Notes: generated by a model not told the origin, from the letters alone. DNA of 38,354 nucleotides from Clostridiales bacterium (GCA_020860365.1 JAJBUL010000303.1:36676-75029); one strand, 5' to 3'. Positions 26,390-36,244 are shown, counted from the stretch's first letter. Numbers and translations: made by a program.

Positions 26390-26525
26390 TCTATTTTCGA
26401 TATCAAGTAAAAACACGAGAATGGTTACTGGCTTCACCTCTAGTGGCTAAGATAACGTGAATGGAGCAGGGAGCGACCTGTCACCGTGAGTCATGCGGCA
26501 GTCGCCAAATATCCGTGCAAGCTAT

Positions 26526-26563
26526 GTCATAAGGTGTCGGCTTGCCGACGGATTCCTTATGAC
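26526..26563. repeat. Nested hairpin in the GntR/carboxylesterase intergenic region
   Basis: GTCATAAGG-tg-TCGGC-tt-GCCGA-cggatt-CCTTATGAC. Confidence 0.7.
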
Positions 26564-26681
26564 TTTGGCTACTTGGCTCGTTGCTTCGCGGGAATAAACG
26601 TTGCAGGACATCAGACAAACATTTCCTGCGTGTTCGAAATACGGGCAGCATATAATCGCCGCCCGCATAAAATGAAATCAT

Positions 26682-28253
26682 TCAGGAATAAACCGGGTAT
26701 TGGGAAACAGTGTATTCATATAAAAGCTCATCCAGTTTTCCTTCCAGTCCGGTATGTGCCTCTGGATGGATATTGAGATCCAGCCAGTCCAGATGCTTCC
26801 CGCCACGCGGCCATCCCGGAAGTTCTCCCCCATTTGGATCTCCCGTTTTAATGAAATTTACGAGATACTCATTCAGCCACCGCGCAACCTGAATATCTTC
26901 CCCTCTCCATGGACGCGATACGGGTATCCCCCTCTCCAGTGTTCGATAAGAGTACCAGAGATCCGAGCCATGCGGAGCGGCCACCTCCGGAAGTACGGCT
27001 ATATCCGTGCGGGGAGGCAATACCTGGCTGAAACGCAGAGTATAGACCCGATTTTCCGGATATTTTTCCGCAAGAATCGAAGAAAAAATACGATCTACCA
27101 TGATGTTTCTGCAATAATTGCTCCTGCGATCCGGAGCCAGTCCAAGAGATGCAAGCAAAACCGTCATTTTCCATGCAGTCTCATCAGTTACCTGCACAAG
27201 GTTTTCAAAATCATATTTCTCATACAGATCGCCCAGAATGGTTCTGAAATGTTTATAAAACGCTTCTCTCGTCCCGATCCGGTGATTCTCATCCAGAAGT
27301 TCCGCCGCACACCCAGGGTCTGCATCCGCGCTGCATACACAGTTTAAGAAATCGACACCTTCAATGTTTTTCATAAAAGCACTTGGGAAATTCTCATCAA
27401 AAATCAGGTGATCCTTCACCATTCGGTTAGGCAGGTCATGAGGATCAATATCACAGTGCAACTCTGATACGCTGAACCGTCTCAATTCTTCCAGAGAGAC
27501 CTCCGGATCAATCCCACACTCTTTCAGGTAAGTCACGCCTCGTGCTTCCGCCTCCTGCTGGGTATCCAGTTTGTACAGCCATGCCAGACCGCTCTGATTA
27601 ATCACACGGTGAAACAGTCCCTTTACCCTCGGAATCGCCGCCAAAGCACAGCACTTTACCGTTCCACCGGACTCCCCTCCGATCGTGACATTATCCGGAG
27701 AACCGCCAAAAGCAGCTATGTTTCTATGTACCCATTCAAGCGCCAGAATGGTATCCATCACTCCGTAATTGCCGCTCTGACCCTGCTCTTTTGTAAACTG
27801 CGGCAATGACATATAGCCGAATTCACCCAGGCGGTGTCCAACCGTAACAACCACAATCCCACTTTTGATCATTTCTGTAGGATCATTCCGTGGATCATAT
27901 GCCCACCCATTGGTCACGCCTCCATCATGATACCAGACAAATACCGGCAATCCTTCCTCCGGCGACGCCGCCGGCGTATAGACATTTAAATATACACAAT
28001 CTTCCGAACATTCCGGTTTTCCATAGGGATAAAGTTCTGAAGTCTCATCCCAGAAAGTCTGCGGGGCAATCTTTGGCCAGGTTTTGCACTCTCTGATCCC
28101 TTCCCAGGATTCCGGCAATACCGGCGGCGCAAACCGCAGCGTTCCAGTCGGCGCCTTTGCATAAGGAATCCCTCGAAACTCCGTAATATCAGCATCCTCG
28201 CGCGGCAAGCCTTCTATCAGTCCATTTTCTGTCTTGCAAATTGTAAGTGCCAT
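26682..28253 (-). CDS. Type-B carboxylesterase family protein
   Basis: FRGIPYAKAPTGTLRFAPP, EDCVYLNVYTP, GESGGTVKC, VFVWYHDGGVTNG. Confidence 0.93.
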   Translation of the reverse strand: MALTICKTENGLIEGLPREDADITEFRGIPYAKAPTGTLRFAPPVLPESWEGIRECKTWPKIAPQTFWDETSELYPYGKPECSEDCVYLNVYTPAASPEEGLPVFVWYHDGGVTNGWAYDPRNDPTEMIKSGIVVVTVGHRLGEFGYMSLPQFTKEQGQSGNYGVMDTILALEWVHRNIAAFGGSPDNVTIGGESGGTVKCCALAAIPRVKGLFHRVINQSGLAWLYKLDTQQEAEARGVTYLKECGIDPEVSLEELRRFSVSELHCDIDPHDLPNRMVKDHLIFDENFPSAFMKNIEGVDFLNCVCSADADPGCAAELLDENHRIGTREAFYKHFRTILGDLYEKYDFENLVQVTDETAWKMTVLLASLGLAPDRRSNYCRNIMVDRIFSSILAEKYPENRVYTLRFSQVLPPRTDIAVLPEVAAPHGSDLWYSYRTLERGIPVSRPWRGEDIQVARWLNEYLVNFIKTGDPNGGELPGWPRGGKHLDWLDLNIHPEAHTGLEGKLDELLYEYTVSQYPVYS

Positions 28254-28300
28254 ATCAGTCTCCTCGCCCTCGTTTTCAGAAACAGTTTCCGCTGCTTCCT

Positions 28301-29347
28301 CTATCGTCGTTCTTTTTTGTCCGTTTCATTCCTGTCTGTCGAATCAGGCGCATAGACTCCCTGCATGGTATAAGCGACGGAACTAAAATTCCGGATAGCT
28401 TTGTGCATGCGGACACGGCGGGTCCCTCCATTTGACATTACACGTTCTACCTTATAATCATAGTTCTGAGGATCTTTTAAAATTTCATCGCACGTATCCA
28501 ACATATCCAACAGCAATCGGCTTTCCAGGTCAACTACAAAATGCGACGGAAAGACGGAGTCGAACTCATCCATCCTCTTTGTCAAAAGATACAGCCGATT
28601 TCGGAAAGTTTCTATATTACAATATTGCCCATACGGATCAAAATCCGGCTTTGGTCCTCCTCCGACACCGCAAATATCGCTGCAAACATCATCACCCGCG
28701 AATAAAATACGGTTCGTCTTATCCAGAAACATCGCATGCCCAGCCGCGTGTCCGGCGGTCCAGATCAACTCTACCTTATATCCGTCCCCCAGGTCAAATT
28801 CATATCCGTCTTCTACGCCGACAATCTCGTAAGGCCGAAATTTGGGCAAGTCGTCCCGGTCAAATTCGAGCCAGATATTCTTGCCTTTTTCGTCAAAGAG
28901 GTAATCCCACATATGCGCATCCTGATGTTCAAGATAAGGAACCAGATATTTATGACAATACACTTTCTCAAATCTGCAATTCCCATACGCATGGTCATAA
29001 TGATGGTGCGTATTTGCCACCATAAGAGGTTTACCTCCGGAAAGCCGTTCCGCCAGTGCCCTGCAATCTCCCAGACCGTAAGCAGTATCAATCAAAAGCG
29101 ACTTCTCCGGTCCGATGATCAGATACATCCAGACGTCACCGGCGCCATCGCAATTCTGGTTAAACAGCCCATACAGATTATCACGGAACTGGTATACCTC
29201 AATATAAGGATCTTCCTCATACACCGCCATGGTTTTATTGTGTTCTCTCAGTTCTTTCATATAGGCCCAGCTCAGAACATTAATGCTGGATCCAAAACAA
29301 ATTCGTTTTGCCTTTGACGCCCCAGCAATTGGGTACATTTCTTTCAT
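28301..29347 (-). CDS. MBL-fold metallo-hydrolase
   Basis: MVANTHHHYDHAYGN (HxHxDH), LIWTAGHAAGHAMFLDKTNRILFAGDDVC; start MKEMYPIAG with AGGAG. Confidence 0.9.
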   Translation of the reverse strand: MKEMYPIAGASKAKRICFGSSINVLSWAYMKELREHNKTMAVYEEDPYIEVYQFRDNLYGLFNQNCDGAGDVWMYLIIGPEKSLLIDTAYGLGDCRALAERLSGGKPLMVANTHHHYDHAYGNCRFEKVYCHKYLVPYLEHQDAHMWDYLFDEKGKNIWLEFDRDDLPKFRPYEIVGVEDGYEFDLGDGYKVELIWTAGHAAGHAMFLDKTNRILFAGDDVCSDICGVGGGPKPDFDPYGQYCNIETFRNRLYLLTKRMDEFDSVFPSHFVVDLESRLLLDMLDTCDEILKDPQNYDYKVERVMSNGGTRRVRMHKAIRNFSSVAYTMQGVYAPDSTDRNETDKKERR

Positions 29348-29418
29348 CTGTTTTCTCCTGTCTGCATCGAATATCTCTATCAATTTTTATATTTGCTTCC
29401 AGCCATAAGCTTTCTGTA

Positions 29419-30426
29419 TTATTGCTGGCGTACTACCCCATTTTCCCGATCATTCACCTGACAACAGGAAAGGAAATGTCCCGGCGAAATTTCTCTCAAT
29501 TGCTGTGGCTTTCCACATGCTTCGCATGCATACCTGCAGCGACTGCGGAATCTGCAGCCTGGCTGCGGATTAATCGGGAAAGTCAGCTCTCCTTCGAGGA
29601 TCGTTTCTTCCTGTTTCTTATGAATATCCGTCGACGGTATGGTGGAAAGAAGCGCCTGGGTATAAGGATGAAGCGGATGCTCAAATAACTCGCCCGCCGC
29701 ACAGGTTTCTACAAGCTGTCCCAGGTACATCACACAAATGTTATCGGATATATGCCGCACCACAGATAAATCGTGTGTAATGAACATATAAGTGAACTTT
29801 CGCTCATCCTGCAGATCCTGAAGCAGATTCAACACCTGTGCCTGAATAGAAACATCCAGGGAAGAGACTGGCTCATCACAGACAATAAACTTCGGTTCCA
29901 AAGCCAGCGCACGCGCAATTACCACTCTCTGGCGCCTGCCGCCATCCAGTTCATGAGGGTAGCTCATGCGAAGACGCTGCGCGATCCCCACCAGATCCAT
30001 CAGCTTTTTTGTCTGCTCCATGATTTCAGCCCGGCGGAACCGATGTGAATGGCGGAATGGCTCCGCTATCGTATCTTCTACTGTCATTCTTGGATTCAGA
30101 GAGGAATATGGATCCTGAAAAATGATCTGTGCTTTCTCATGAAATTTTTTTAGTTTTCTTCCTCTTAAATCTGTTACATCCTCCCCGTCAAACCAGATTT
30201 CCCCTTCGGTGCTCTCCTCCAGGTGGATCAGTACGCGTCCCAAAGTAGACTTCCCGCATCCGGATTCTCCCACTACCCCAAGTGTTGTTCCCTGCTCAAT
30301 CGCAAAGTTGACATCATCCACCGCGTGCAGAAGACCTTTCGACGTCTGGAAATATTTTTTTAAATGCTTCACTTCTATTATATTATCCTTGATTATTCTC
30401 CTGCTATTTTCCGCTGCCATCTGCAA
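29419..30426 (-). CDS. Oligo/dipeptide-type ABC transporter ATP-binding protein (OppF/DppF-like)
   Basis: GESGCGKSTLGR, QIIFQDPYSSLNPRMTV, C-terminal GCRFRSRCRYACEACG. Canonical LSGGQ is replaced by LDGGRRQRVVIARAL. Confidence 0.93.
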   Translation of the reverse strand: MQMAAENSRRIIKDNIIEVKHLKKYFQTSKGLLHAVDDVNFAIEQGTTLGVVGESGCGKSTLGRVLIHLEESTEGEIWFDGEDVTDLRGRKLKKFHEKAQIIFQDPYSSLNPRMTVEDTIAEPFRHSHRFRRAEIMEQTKKLMDLVGIAQRLRMSYPHELDGGRRQRVVIARALALEPKFIVCDEPVSSLDVSIQAQVLNLLQDLQDERKFTYMFITHDLSVVRHISDNICVMYLGQLVETCAAGELFEHPLHPYTQALLSTIPSTDIHKKQEETILEGELTFPINPQPGCRFRSRCRYACEACGKPQQLREISPGHFLSCCQVNDRENGVVRQQ

Positions 30427-31373
30427 AAATGACCCGGTTCTACTTCCATCAGCTCCGGCGCCTTCTCTTCACAGATTTTTTCCGCATATGGGCATCTCGG
30501 ACAAAAACCGCAGCCTTTTGGCAACAGCGTCGGATCAGGCGGAAGGCCTTTAATCGTCGCCAGCCGGTGCACCCTCGTGTCAATCCGCGGAATTGCACCC
30601 AAGAGCCCAATCGTGTAAGGGTGACAGTGGCGGTCAAAGATATCTTCTTTACTGCCTTTTTCTACGATCTGTCCGGCATAAATAATTGCCACATCATCAC
30701 AGGTCTGTGCCACAACTCCAAGGTCATGTGTAATCAAAAGCATGGAAGCATTTCGGTTTTTTACCAGATTCCGGATCAGGCGAAGCACCTGTGCCTGGAT
30801 CGTTACATCCAGCGCAGTGGTCGGCTCATCCGCCAGAAGAAGATCTGGATTGCACGCAAGAGCAATCGCGATTACAACCCTCTGTTTCATTCCACCGGAA
30901 AACTGATTCGGATAATCGTCATACCGGTCTCCCGAAATTCCCACCTGCTCCAGCATTTCCATTGCATGCGCTCTGGCTTCCTCTTTGGTTGTCTTACCAT
31001 GGAGCAACAGTACTTCAGCGATCTGATCACCTACCCGCATCACAGGATTCAAGGCAGTCATCGGATCCTGAAAAATCATGGTAATATCATTGCCGCGCAC
31101 TTTACACATCTCTTTTTCAGAAATCCCAAACAGTTCCTTATCGTTCAGGTACACCTGGCCGGAAATCACCTTTGCGGGCGGTTCCGGAAGAACGCGCAGA
31201 ATCGCCCTTGCAATTGTCGTTTTCCCCGCTCCGGTCTCCCCGACCAGCGCGAGTGTTTTTCCCTTTTCCAGGTCAAATGAGACATCACGGACGGCATGCA
31301 CCGTCTCCTCATAGGTCACATAATCAATCGTTAAATTATGAACCGACAAAAATTTCTTTTCATTACTGTCCAT
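30393..31373 (-). CDS. Oligo/dipeptide-type ABC transporter ATP-binding protein (OppD/DppD-like)
   Basis: GETGAGKTT, FSGGMKQRVVIAIALA, LLADEPTTALDVTIQAQVL, CPRCPYAEKIC. Start placed at MDSNEKK (31373). Confidence 0.94.
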   Translation of the reverse strand: MDSNEKKFLSVHNLTIDYVTYEETVHAVRDVSFDLEKGKTLALVGETGAGKTTIARAILRVLPEPPAKVISGQVYLNDKELFGISEKEMCKVRGNDITMIFQDPMTALNPVMRVGDQIAEVLLLHGKTTKEEARAHAMEMLEQVGISGDRYDDYPNQFSGGMKQRVVIAIALACNPDLLLADEPTTALDVTIQAQVLRLIRNLVKNRNASMLLITHDLGVVAQTCDDVAIIYAGQIVEKGSKEDIFDRHCHPYTIGLLGAIPRIDTRVHRLATIKGLPPDPTLLPKGCGFCPRCPYAEKICEEKAPELMEVEPGHFCRWQRKIAGE

Positions 31374-31384
31374 ATTCCTACCCA

Positions 31385-32278
31385 CTATTTCTTCAGTTTT
31401 GGATCCATTGCATCCCGCAGGCCATCTCCGAGAAGATTCAGCGAAAGCGCTGTAATTATAATAACCAGCCCCGGAATAATAGTTAGATACGGATATTTGG
31501 AAATATAATCCCGTCCTGCTGTCAGCATTGCGCCCCATTCCGGGTTCGGCGGCTGAACGCCAAGTCCCAGATAACTAAGGCTGGCCGCATTTAAGATATT
31601 TCTAGCTACACTCATCGTCGCCTGGACAATCATCGGCGAAATTGCGTTCGGAAGCGCCTGGAATCCTATGATCTGCGGCGTCGGACAATTGATTACCTTT
31701 GCGGCGTCCAGATATTCCATTTTTCGGATCGACAGCATGGAAGATCTGACCAGGCGGGCAGCACCGGCGATACCTCCGATTCCGAGAGCGATAATACAGT
31801 TAACAAAGCCCTCGCCAAGTACCGTGGCCAGCGCGATATTCAGAATCAGGCTGGGAATTGCCTGCACAATATCGCAAAGTCTCATAATCACCTGATCCGT
31901 TTTTCCGCCATAAAACCCGGCAACCGCCCCGATCAGCGTACCTCCCAGGAAGCTTATGATCATTGCCACCACGCCGATTGTCACAGAATAGCGAACGCCA
32001 TACATGATACGGCTCAACACATCGCGTCCCATATTATCAGTTCCCATCAGATGCTTCAACGATGGCGACTGAAACGCACTTGCCATGTCAATCTGATCAT
32101 AGGGATAGGGAGCCAGCCAGGGAGCCAGGATACCGACAATGACAATAAACAGGAAAACAGCCAGGCCCACCATTGCCCCTTTGTTTCTGCGCATACGTTT
32201 GAGCACCGCAATTACCTGATTTTCTTTTTTCAGAGTCTGATTATGCTCCAATCCGTTTACTGCACTTTTTTCCATCAT
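31385..32278 (-). CDS. ABC transporter permease (DppC/OppC-like)
   Basis: GTDNMGRDVLSRIMYGVRYS; SYLGLGVQPPNPEWGAML. Confidence 0.95.
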   Translation of the reverse strand: MMEKSAVNGLEHNQTLKKENQVIAVLKRMRRNKGAMVGLAVFLFIVIVGILAPWLAPYPYDQIDMASAFQSPSLKHLMGTDNMGRDVLSRIMYGVRYSVTIGVVAMIISFLGGTLIGAVAGFYGGKTDQVIMRLCDIVQAIPSLILNIALATVLGEGFVNCIIALGIGGIAGAARLVRSSMLSIRKMEYLDAAKVINCPTPQIIGFQALPNAISPMIVQATMSVARNILNAASLSYLGLGVQPPNPEWGAMLTAGRDYISKYPYLTIIPGLVIIITALSLNLLGDGLRDAMDPKLKK

Positions 32279-33228
32279 TTCTTTTTCCTTTTACTTGAAC
32301 CGGCAAACTGACTCTTGATATTGGGATCCACCGCAGCCATCACCAGATCCGTCAGCAGCATAATAATACTGAATGATATGGCAAGGATAATGATGCTTCC
32401 CTGCACCACGGGATAATCCCGGTTGTTCACCGCATTTACCAGATAATTTCCTACGCCCGGAATCGAAAAGATTTTCTCAACCAACAGGCCGCCTGCCAGG
32501 GAATTCGCGAACTGAGACCCCGCCGTCGTAATCATCGGGATCAGCGCGTTCGGCAGCGCGTGTTTATATATCACATCTCTCTGCTGAACCCCCTTGGCTT
32601 TCGCCATGACAATATAATCCGAATGAATTACCTCCAGCATACTTGAACGCGCCTGTCTGGCCTGCAGCCCTACAGCCATAAAGGAGTTTGACACAATCGG
32701 CAGGATCCAGTAGGATATTCCGCCAATACCGTAGGCCGGAAACCAGTTCAGCCGATAGGAGAATATAAGCACCAGTACCAGCGCGAACCAAAAGCCGGGG
32801 ATTGCACTCCCCAGCAGAGCAATCGTCATAGATATGTAATCCGATGCTTTGTTCTGATGGGTCGCAGCATAGATTCCGATAGGAATTCCCAGTACAACAG
32901 ACACAACAATACTTAAAACTCCCAAAAATAAAGTCCTCGGCAATCGCTCCATCAATTCCGATACCACAGATACGCCTGTCGTATAGGAGGTACCAAAATC
33001 AAAATGTAAAAACACCTGACTCAGATAGCTGCCCAGCCTGATCAGATATGGCTGATTCAGACCCATGCTCTCTCTGAGTTCCTCCAGCTGTGCGTCTGTG
33101 GCCGTTGTCCCAAGGATGATGCTGGCTGGATCTCCCGGAGCAAAATACATAATCGTAAATGTCAGAATGCATACTCCGAGTACGGTCGGTATCATCCACA
33201 GTAATCGTTTTAAAACAAATTTTTTCAT
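32275..33228 (-). CDS. ABC transporter permease (DppB/OppB-like)
   Basis: LKRLLWMIPTVLGVCILTFTIMYFAPGDPA; EKIFSIPGVGNYLVNAVNNRDYPVVQG. Confidence 0.95.
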   Translation of the reverse strand: MKKFVLKRLLWMIPTVLGVCILTFTIMYFAPGDPASIILGTTATDAQLEELRESMGLNQPYLIRLGSYLSQVFLHFDFGTSYTTGVSVVSELMERLPRTLFLGVLSIVVSVVLGIPIGIYAATHQNKASDYISMTIALLGSAIPGFWFALVLVLIFSYRLNWFPAYGIGGISYWILPIVSNSFMAVGLQARQARSSMLEVIHSDYIVMAKAKGVQQRDVIYKHALPNALIPMITTAGSQFANSLAGGLLVEKIFSIPGVGNYLVNAVNNRDYPVVQGSIIILAISFSIIMLLTDLVMAAVDPNIKSQFAGSSKRKKK

Positions 33229-33341
33229 ACCTGATCCCTTTACAAAACTCTTCGTATAATAAATTCCCCTGCAGCGGTTTTCACTGTGTCACTGCCTGTA
33301 AATACCGCCTGCATCATTTCAGGGAATTCACGCCATCACCG

Positions 33342-33371
33342 CCGCTATGAGGAGCATTCTCCTCATAGCGG
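33342..33371. promoter_or_regulatory. Intra-operon hairpin between SBP and DppB-like genes
   Basis: Perfect 13-bp stem CCGCTATGAGGAG-CATT-CTCCTCATAGCGG without a U-tract. Confidence 0.7.
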
Positions 33372-33394
33372 TTCGCTTGTCTATTATCGCAGGT

Positions 33395-34957
33395 TTAATT
33401 TGCGGATACAGCCGTAGCAGCGATCCACGTCTGAACAATCTCCGGCTCGGTAAGAGAAGAGTCGTAAACACAGAAGGAATAATTCAGGTACAGGGAGTAT
33501 ACATATGCATTATCTTTGAGATATTCCTGTACCGTATTCGCGTTTTCCTGTGTGTTTCCCTCTGTAGTCATCAGCGTTTCGAGCATTTCCTGCAGGGTAT
33601 CATCGGAAAGCCCAAACAGAGTCGTTCCAGATGTATAGCGGTTGCGATCAAGATGCTGTGCAAGGGTTGTACCCGGATAATCCGTTGCGTCCGTAGATAA
33701 GATTACCATATCGTATTCGCCTGCAGACGCATCTCTGTAAACATTGAACGTTGATGCGTCATATGGACTGATCGTCATATTAATTCCAATCGCCGACAGA
33801 TTCGCCTGAACAATCTCCAACGCAGTCGAATATACCGGATTGCTGCCATTGCAGATGGCTGACAATGTCAGCTCGCCTGCGGAATATCCTGCTTCCTCCA
33901 GCTTTTCCGCTGCTTTCTCCACATCATACTGATAATAATCCCAGCTGTACCACTCCTCGTTATACAATGGTTTCGACGGACTCTGCATTGCGTAGTTTAC
34001 AGATCCCAGTCCGCTGGTAACTGCCTGGCAGACCGCTTCCTCATCAATCGCATAGCTAATCGCCTGTCGCAAAGCCGTGTTTGTACTCAACACACTGTTC
34101 TCAGTCATGTTATATCCAAGGTAATAAATCAAGCCGGCATCCGCCTTATTAATGCTCAGCCCTTCTACCTCTTCAAGGTCACCGATCAAAGAGGCATTCA
34201 CCTTATAGCCAGCCTGAATCGTACCATGCCGGAGAGCGATATCCATCTGAGTCGTCTCCGTAATAATATCGTAAGTCACCTTATCCATACGTGGCACATA
34301 GCAATCTGGAAGCAAAGACAGATCCGTTTGCCAGAAGTCATCCGCCTTCTCCACGGTAAACGTACTGCCCGAAACAAAATTCGTCATCTTATATGCGCCG
34401 GTACCAATCGGATCCGCTGACATTCCGTCTGAACTTGCCTCATACGCGGCCTGCGTAACCATAAAGGTATAATTGATGACTCCCTCCCAGACGCCAAGCC
34501 CATCACTGGTCAAAGTCACAGTCAGCGTCGTATCATCAATCACTTCCGCAGTCTCGATATACTGGGCGTACTTTGCAGCGTTGTTTTTTGAAGAAAGGAA
34601 GCTGAATACCGCGTCAGAAGCGGTAAATGCATTCCCCGCTGTATCAAAGATTCCATCGTAAATCGTGATTGTGTAGGTCAACCCGTCCTCTGTACTCCAG
34701 TCTGTCATCATAACCGGCTGCAATTCCCCATCAATCAGAATTCCAAGCGGAAGATAAACATTATTCAAAATCGTATAATAGAAAGGCTCTCCCACTTCCC
34801 AGGGTGCGAGATTCGTCACAGCGCTCGAAAGCCCCACTGTCATCTCCGTAGCCCCTTCTTCAGCAGCTCCGACCGAAACTCCCCCGACAAACATTGTGCT
34901 CGCAAATGCCGCCGCCGATCCCCGCAAAAAATCTCTTCTTGTAATTATTCGTGCCAT
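33395..34957 (-). CDS. ABC transporter substrate-binding protein (SBP_bac_5) with twin-arginine signal-like N-terminus
   Basis: MARIITRRDFLRGSAAAFASTMFVGGVSVGAAEE; peptide/nickel SBP body (PIGTGAYKMTNFVSGSTFTVEKADDFW). Confidence 0.93.
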   Translation of the reverse strand: MARIITRRDFLRGSAAAFASTMFVGGVSVGAAEEGATEMTVGLSSAVTNLAPWEVGEPFYYTILNNVYLPLGILIDGELQPVMMTDWSTEDGLTYTITIYDGIFDTAGNAFTASDAVFSFLSSKNNAAKYAQYIETAEVIDDTTLTVTLTSDGLGVWEGVINYTFMVTQAAYEASSDGMSADPIGTGAYKMTNFVSGSTFTVEKADDFWQTDLSLLPDCYVPRMDKVTYDIITETTQMDIALRHGTIQAGYKVNASLIGDLEEVEGLSINKADAGLIYYLGYNMTENSVLSTNTALRQAISYAIDEEAVCQAVTSGLGSVNYAMQSPSKPLYNEEWYSWDYYQYDVEKAAEKLEEAGYSAGELTLSAICNGSNPVYSTALEIVQANLSAIGINMTISPYDASTFNVYRDASAGEYDMVILSTDATDYPGTTLAQHLDRNRYTSGTTLFGLSDDTLQEMLETLMTTEGNTQENANTVQEYLKDNAYVYSLYLNYSFCVYDSSLTEPEIVQTWIAATAVSAN

Positions 34958-34988
34958 TTTTGTAATTCCCCTTTCGTATATTATTTAG

Positions 34989-35025
34989 ATATGAATAAGA
35001 TATCATATCTTATTCATATTGTCAA
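34989..35025 (-). promoter_or_regulatory. Promoter of the ABC importer operon overlapped by a perfect 31-bp palindrome (candidate operator)
   Basis: TTGACA (35020-35025)-N17-TATCTT (34997-35002); palindrome ATATGAATAAGATAT-C-ATATCTTATTCATAT at 34989-35019. Confidence 0.7.
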
Positions 35026-35211
35026 TAACGAACTGATTTATTTTTTTTATTTTCTTTTTTTTCGTTATTATCAACAATTTTTCCACTCATTTAAGCTGAA
35101 TTCCATTTTCCGATAGGAAAAATGAAAATAAGAAGATATCAAATATTAGATCTGGATGCCGAGCAAGCCGGATCGCGTGTGGATGAGTGCACTGATCTGC
35201 TGAAAAAGTTC

Positions 35212-35240
35212 TTGCGATTTTGTTTGTGTGCTATTATACT
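35212..35240 (+). promoter_or_regulatory. Candidate sigma-A promoter upstream of the second Rpn-like gene
   Basis: TTGCGA-N17-TATACT. Confidence 0.5.
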
Positions 35241-35318
35241 GAAAACTATACCAAAGATAAACTATGGAAGAATAGGAAACTGAGAATGTTTTTTGTAGTT
35301 TACGGAGGTGAAGTGAGA

Positions 35319-36167
35319 ATGGGTAACAGACCAAAAAGCCGGGTGGAGATTATTCAGGAAAAGGTAGAGACCCTACGGAGTTCAAACCTGCTGAATGACT
35401 TATTCGCATCGGTCGCGCTGGAGGATGTTGGTGCATGCCAGTATGTGCTGCGGATGATATTGGACATGAAGGATCTGAAAGTGGATTGGGTGAAAAGCCA
35501 GTACCGTCTTTTGAACCTGACAGCAAAGGATTCCATACTGGATGTCTATGCTGAGGATGGAAATGGACGGATGATGAACATCGAATTGCAGCGCTGGGAT
35601 ACCGTTGACCATGCAAGACGCACCCGTTATTACAGCTCCATGCTCGACAAGAGCAGCCTGGACAAGGGGCTTGAGTATGCGGAATTGCCGGATGCGTATA
35701 TTATCTACATCAGCGAAGAGGATTTGTGGGGGACGGAAGAGACAGTCAGCCATGTCAAAAAGACGTTGGGAGAGAAGTCATTGCCGTATGATGACGGGAG
35801 TCATGTTGTCTATGTGAATGCAGCTGTGGATGATGGCAGTGAAGTAGCAAGGATGATGAAATATTTCGTGACAGCAGATCCGGATGACATGAGCCACGGC
35901 GAACTGTCAAAACGTGTACAGTATCTAAAAAAAGAAAAAGGGGGTCATGAAATCATGCAGAAGACGGTAGAAGAATTGGTGAATTTAGGGTTAAAGGAAG
36001 GAATTGAACTGGGAATTTCACAGGGGATTGAGCAGGGAGATGCCATCCGATCGAAAAAAGCTGCGATAAATATGTATCAATCGAATATGAAAATTGATTT
36101 TATTGCCCGTGTACTGGAAACCAGCGTGGCGCAGGTTGAGGAATGGCTGGGACTTGTTCCGGCGTAA
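35319..36167 (+). CDS. Rpn family / PD-(D/E)XK nuclease family transposase-like protein
   Basis: LLNDLFASVALEDVGACQYVLRMILDMKDLKV...RLLNLTAKDSILDVYAEDGNGRMMNIELQRWD. ATG 35319 with ACGGAGGTGA; ORF-track upstream extension rejected. Confidence 0.85.
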   Translation: MGNRPKSRVEIIQEKVETLRSSNLLNDLFASVALEDVGACQYVLRMILDMKDLKVDWVKSQYRLLNLTAKDSILDVYAEDGNGRMMNIELQRWDTVDHARRTRYYSSMLDKSSLDKGLEYAELPDAYIIYISEEDLWGTEETVSHVKKTLGEKSLPYDDGSHVVYVNAAVDDGSEVARMMKYFVTADPDDMSHGELSKRVQYLKKEKGGHEIMQKTVEELVNLGLKEGIELGISQGIEQGDAIRSKKAAINMYQSNMKIDFIARVLETSVAQVEEWLGLVPA

Positions 36168-36210
36168 CGACCTGTGCGAATGAAAGACTCCACCGATAAT
36201 TATTTCATAT

Positions 36211-36244
36211 ATGAAAAAAACAGAGGGGATTATCCCCTCTGTTT
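36211..36244 (-). terminator. Rho-independent terminator candidate for the MATE gene (minus strand)
   Basis: Minus-strand stem AAACAGAGGGGAT/ATCCCCTCTGTTT followed by a T-run. Confidence 0.75.

Noticed and set aside
30429-31280. 283-aa plus-strand ORF
   Set aside because: Antisense of the OppD-like ATPase gene.
35121-35282. 53-aa plus ORF MKIRRYQILDLDAEQAGSRVDECTDLLKKFLRF...
   Set aside because: Has a possible RBS, but its 3' part runs through the Rpn-like promoter and no family is recognised; could be a remnant, too weak to call.
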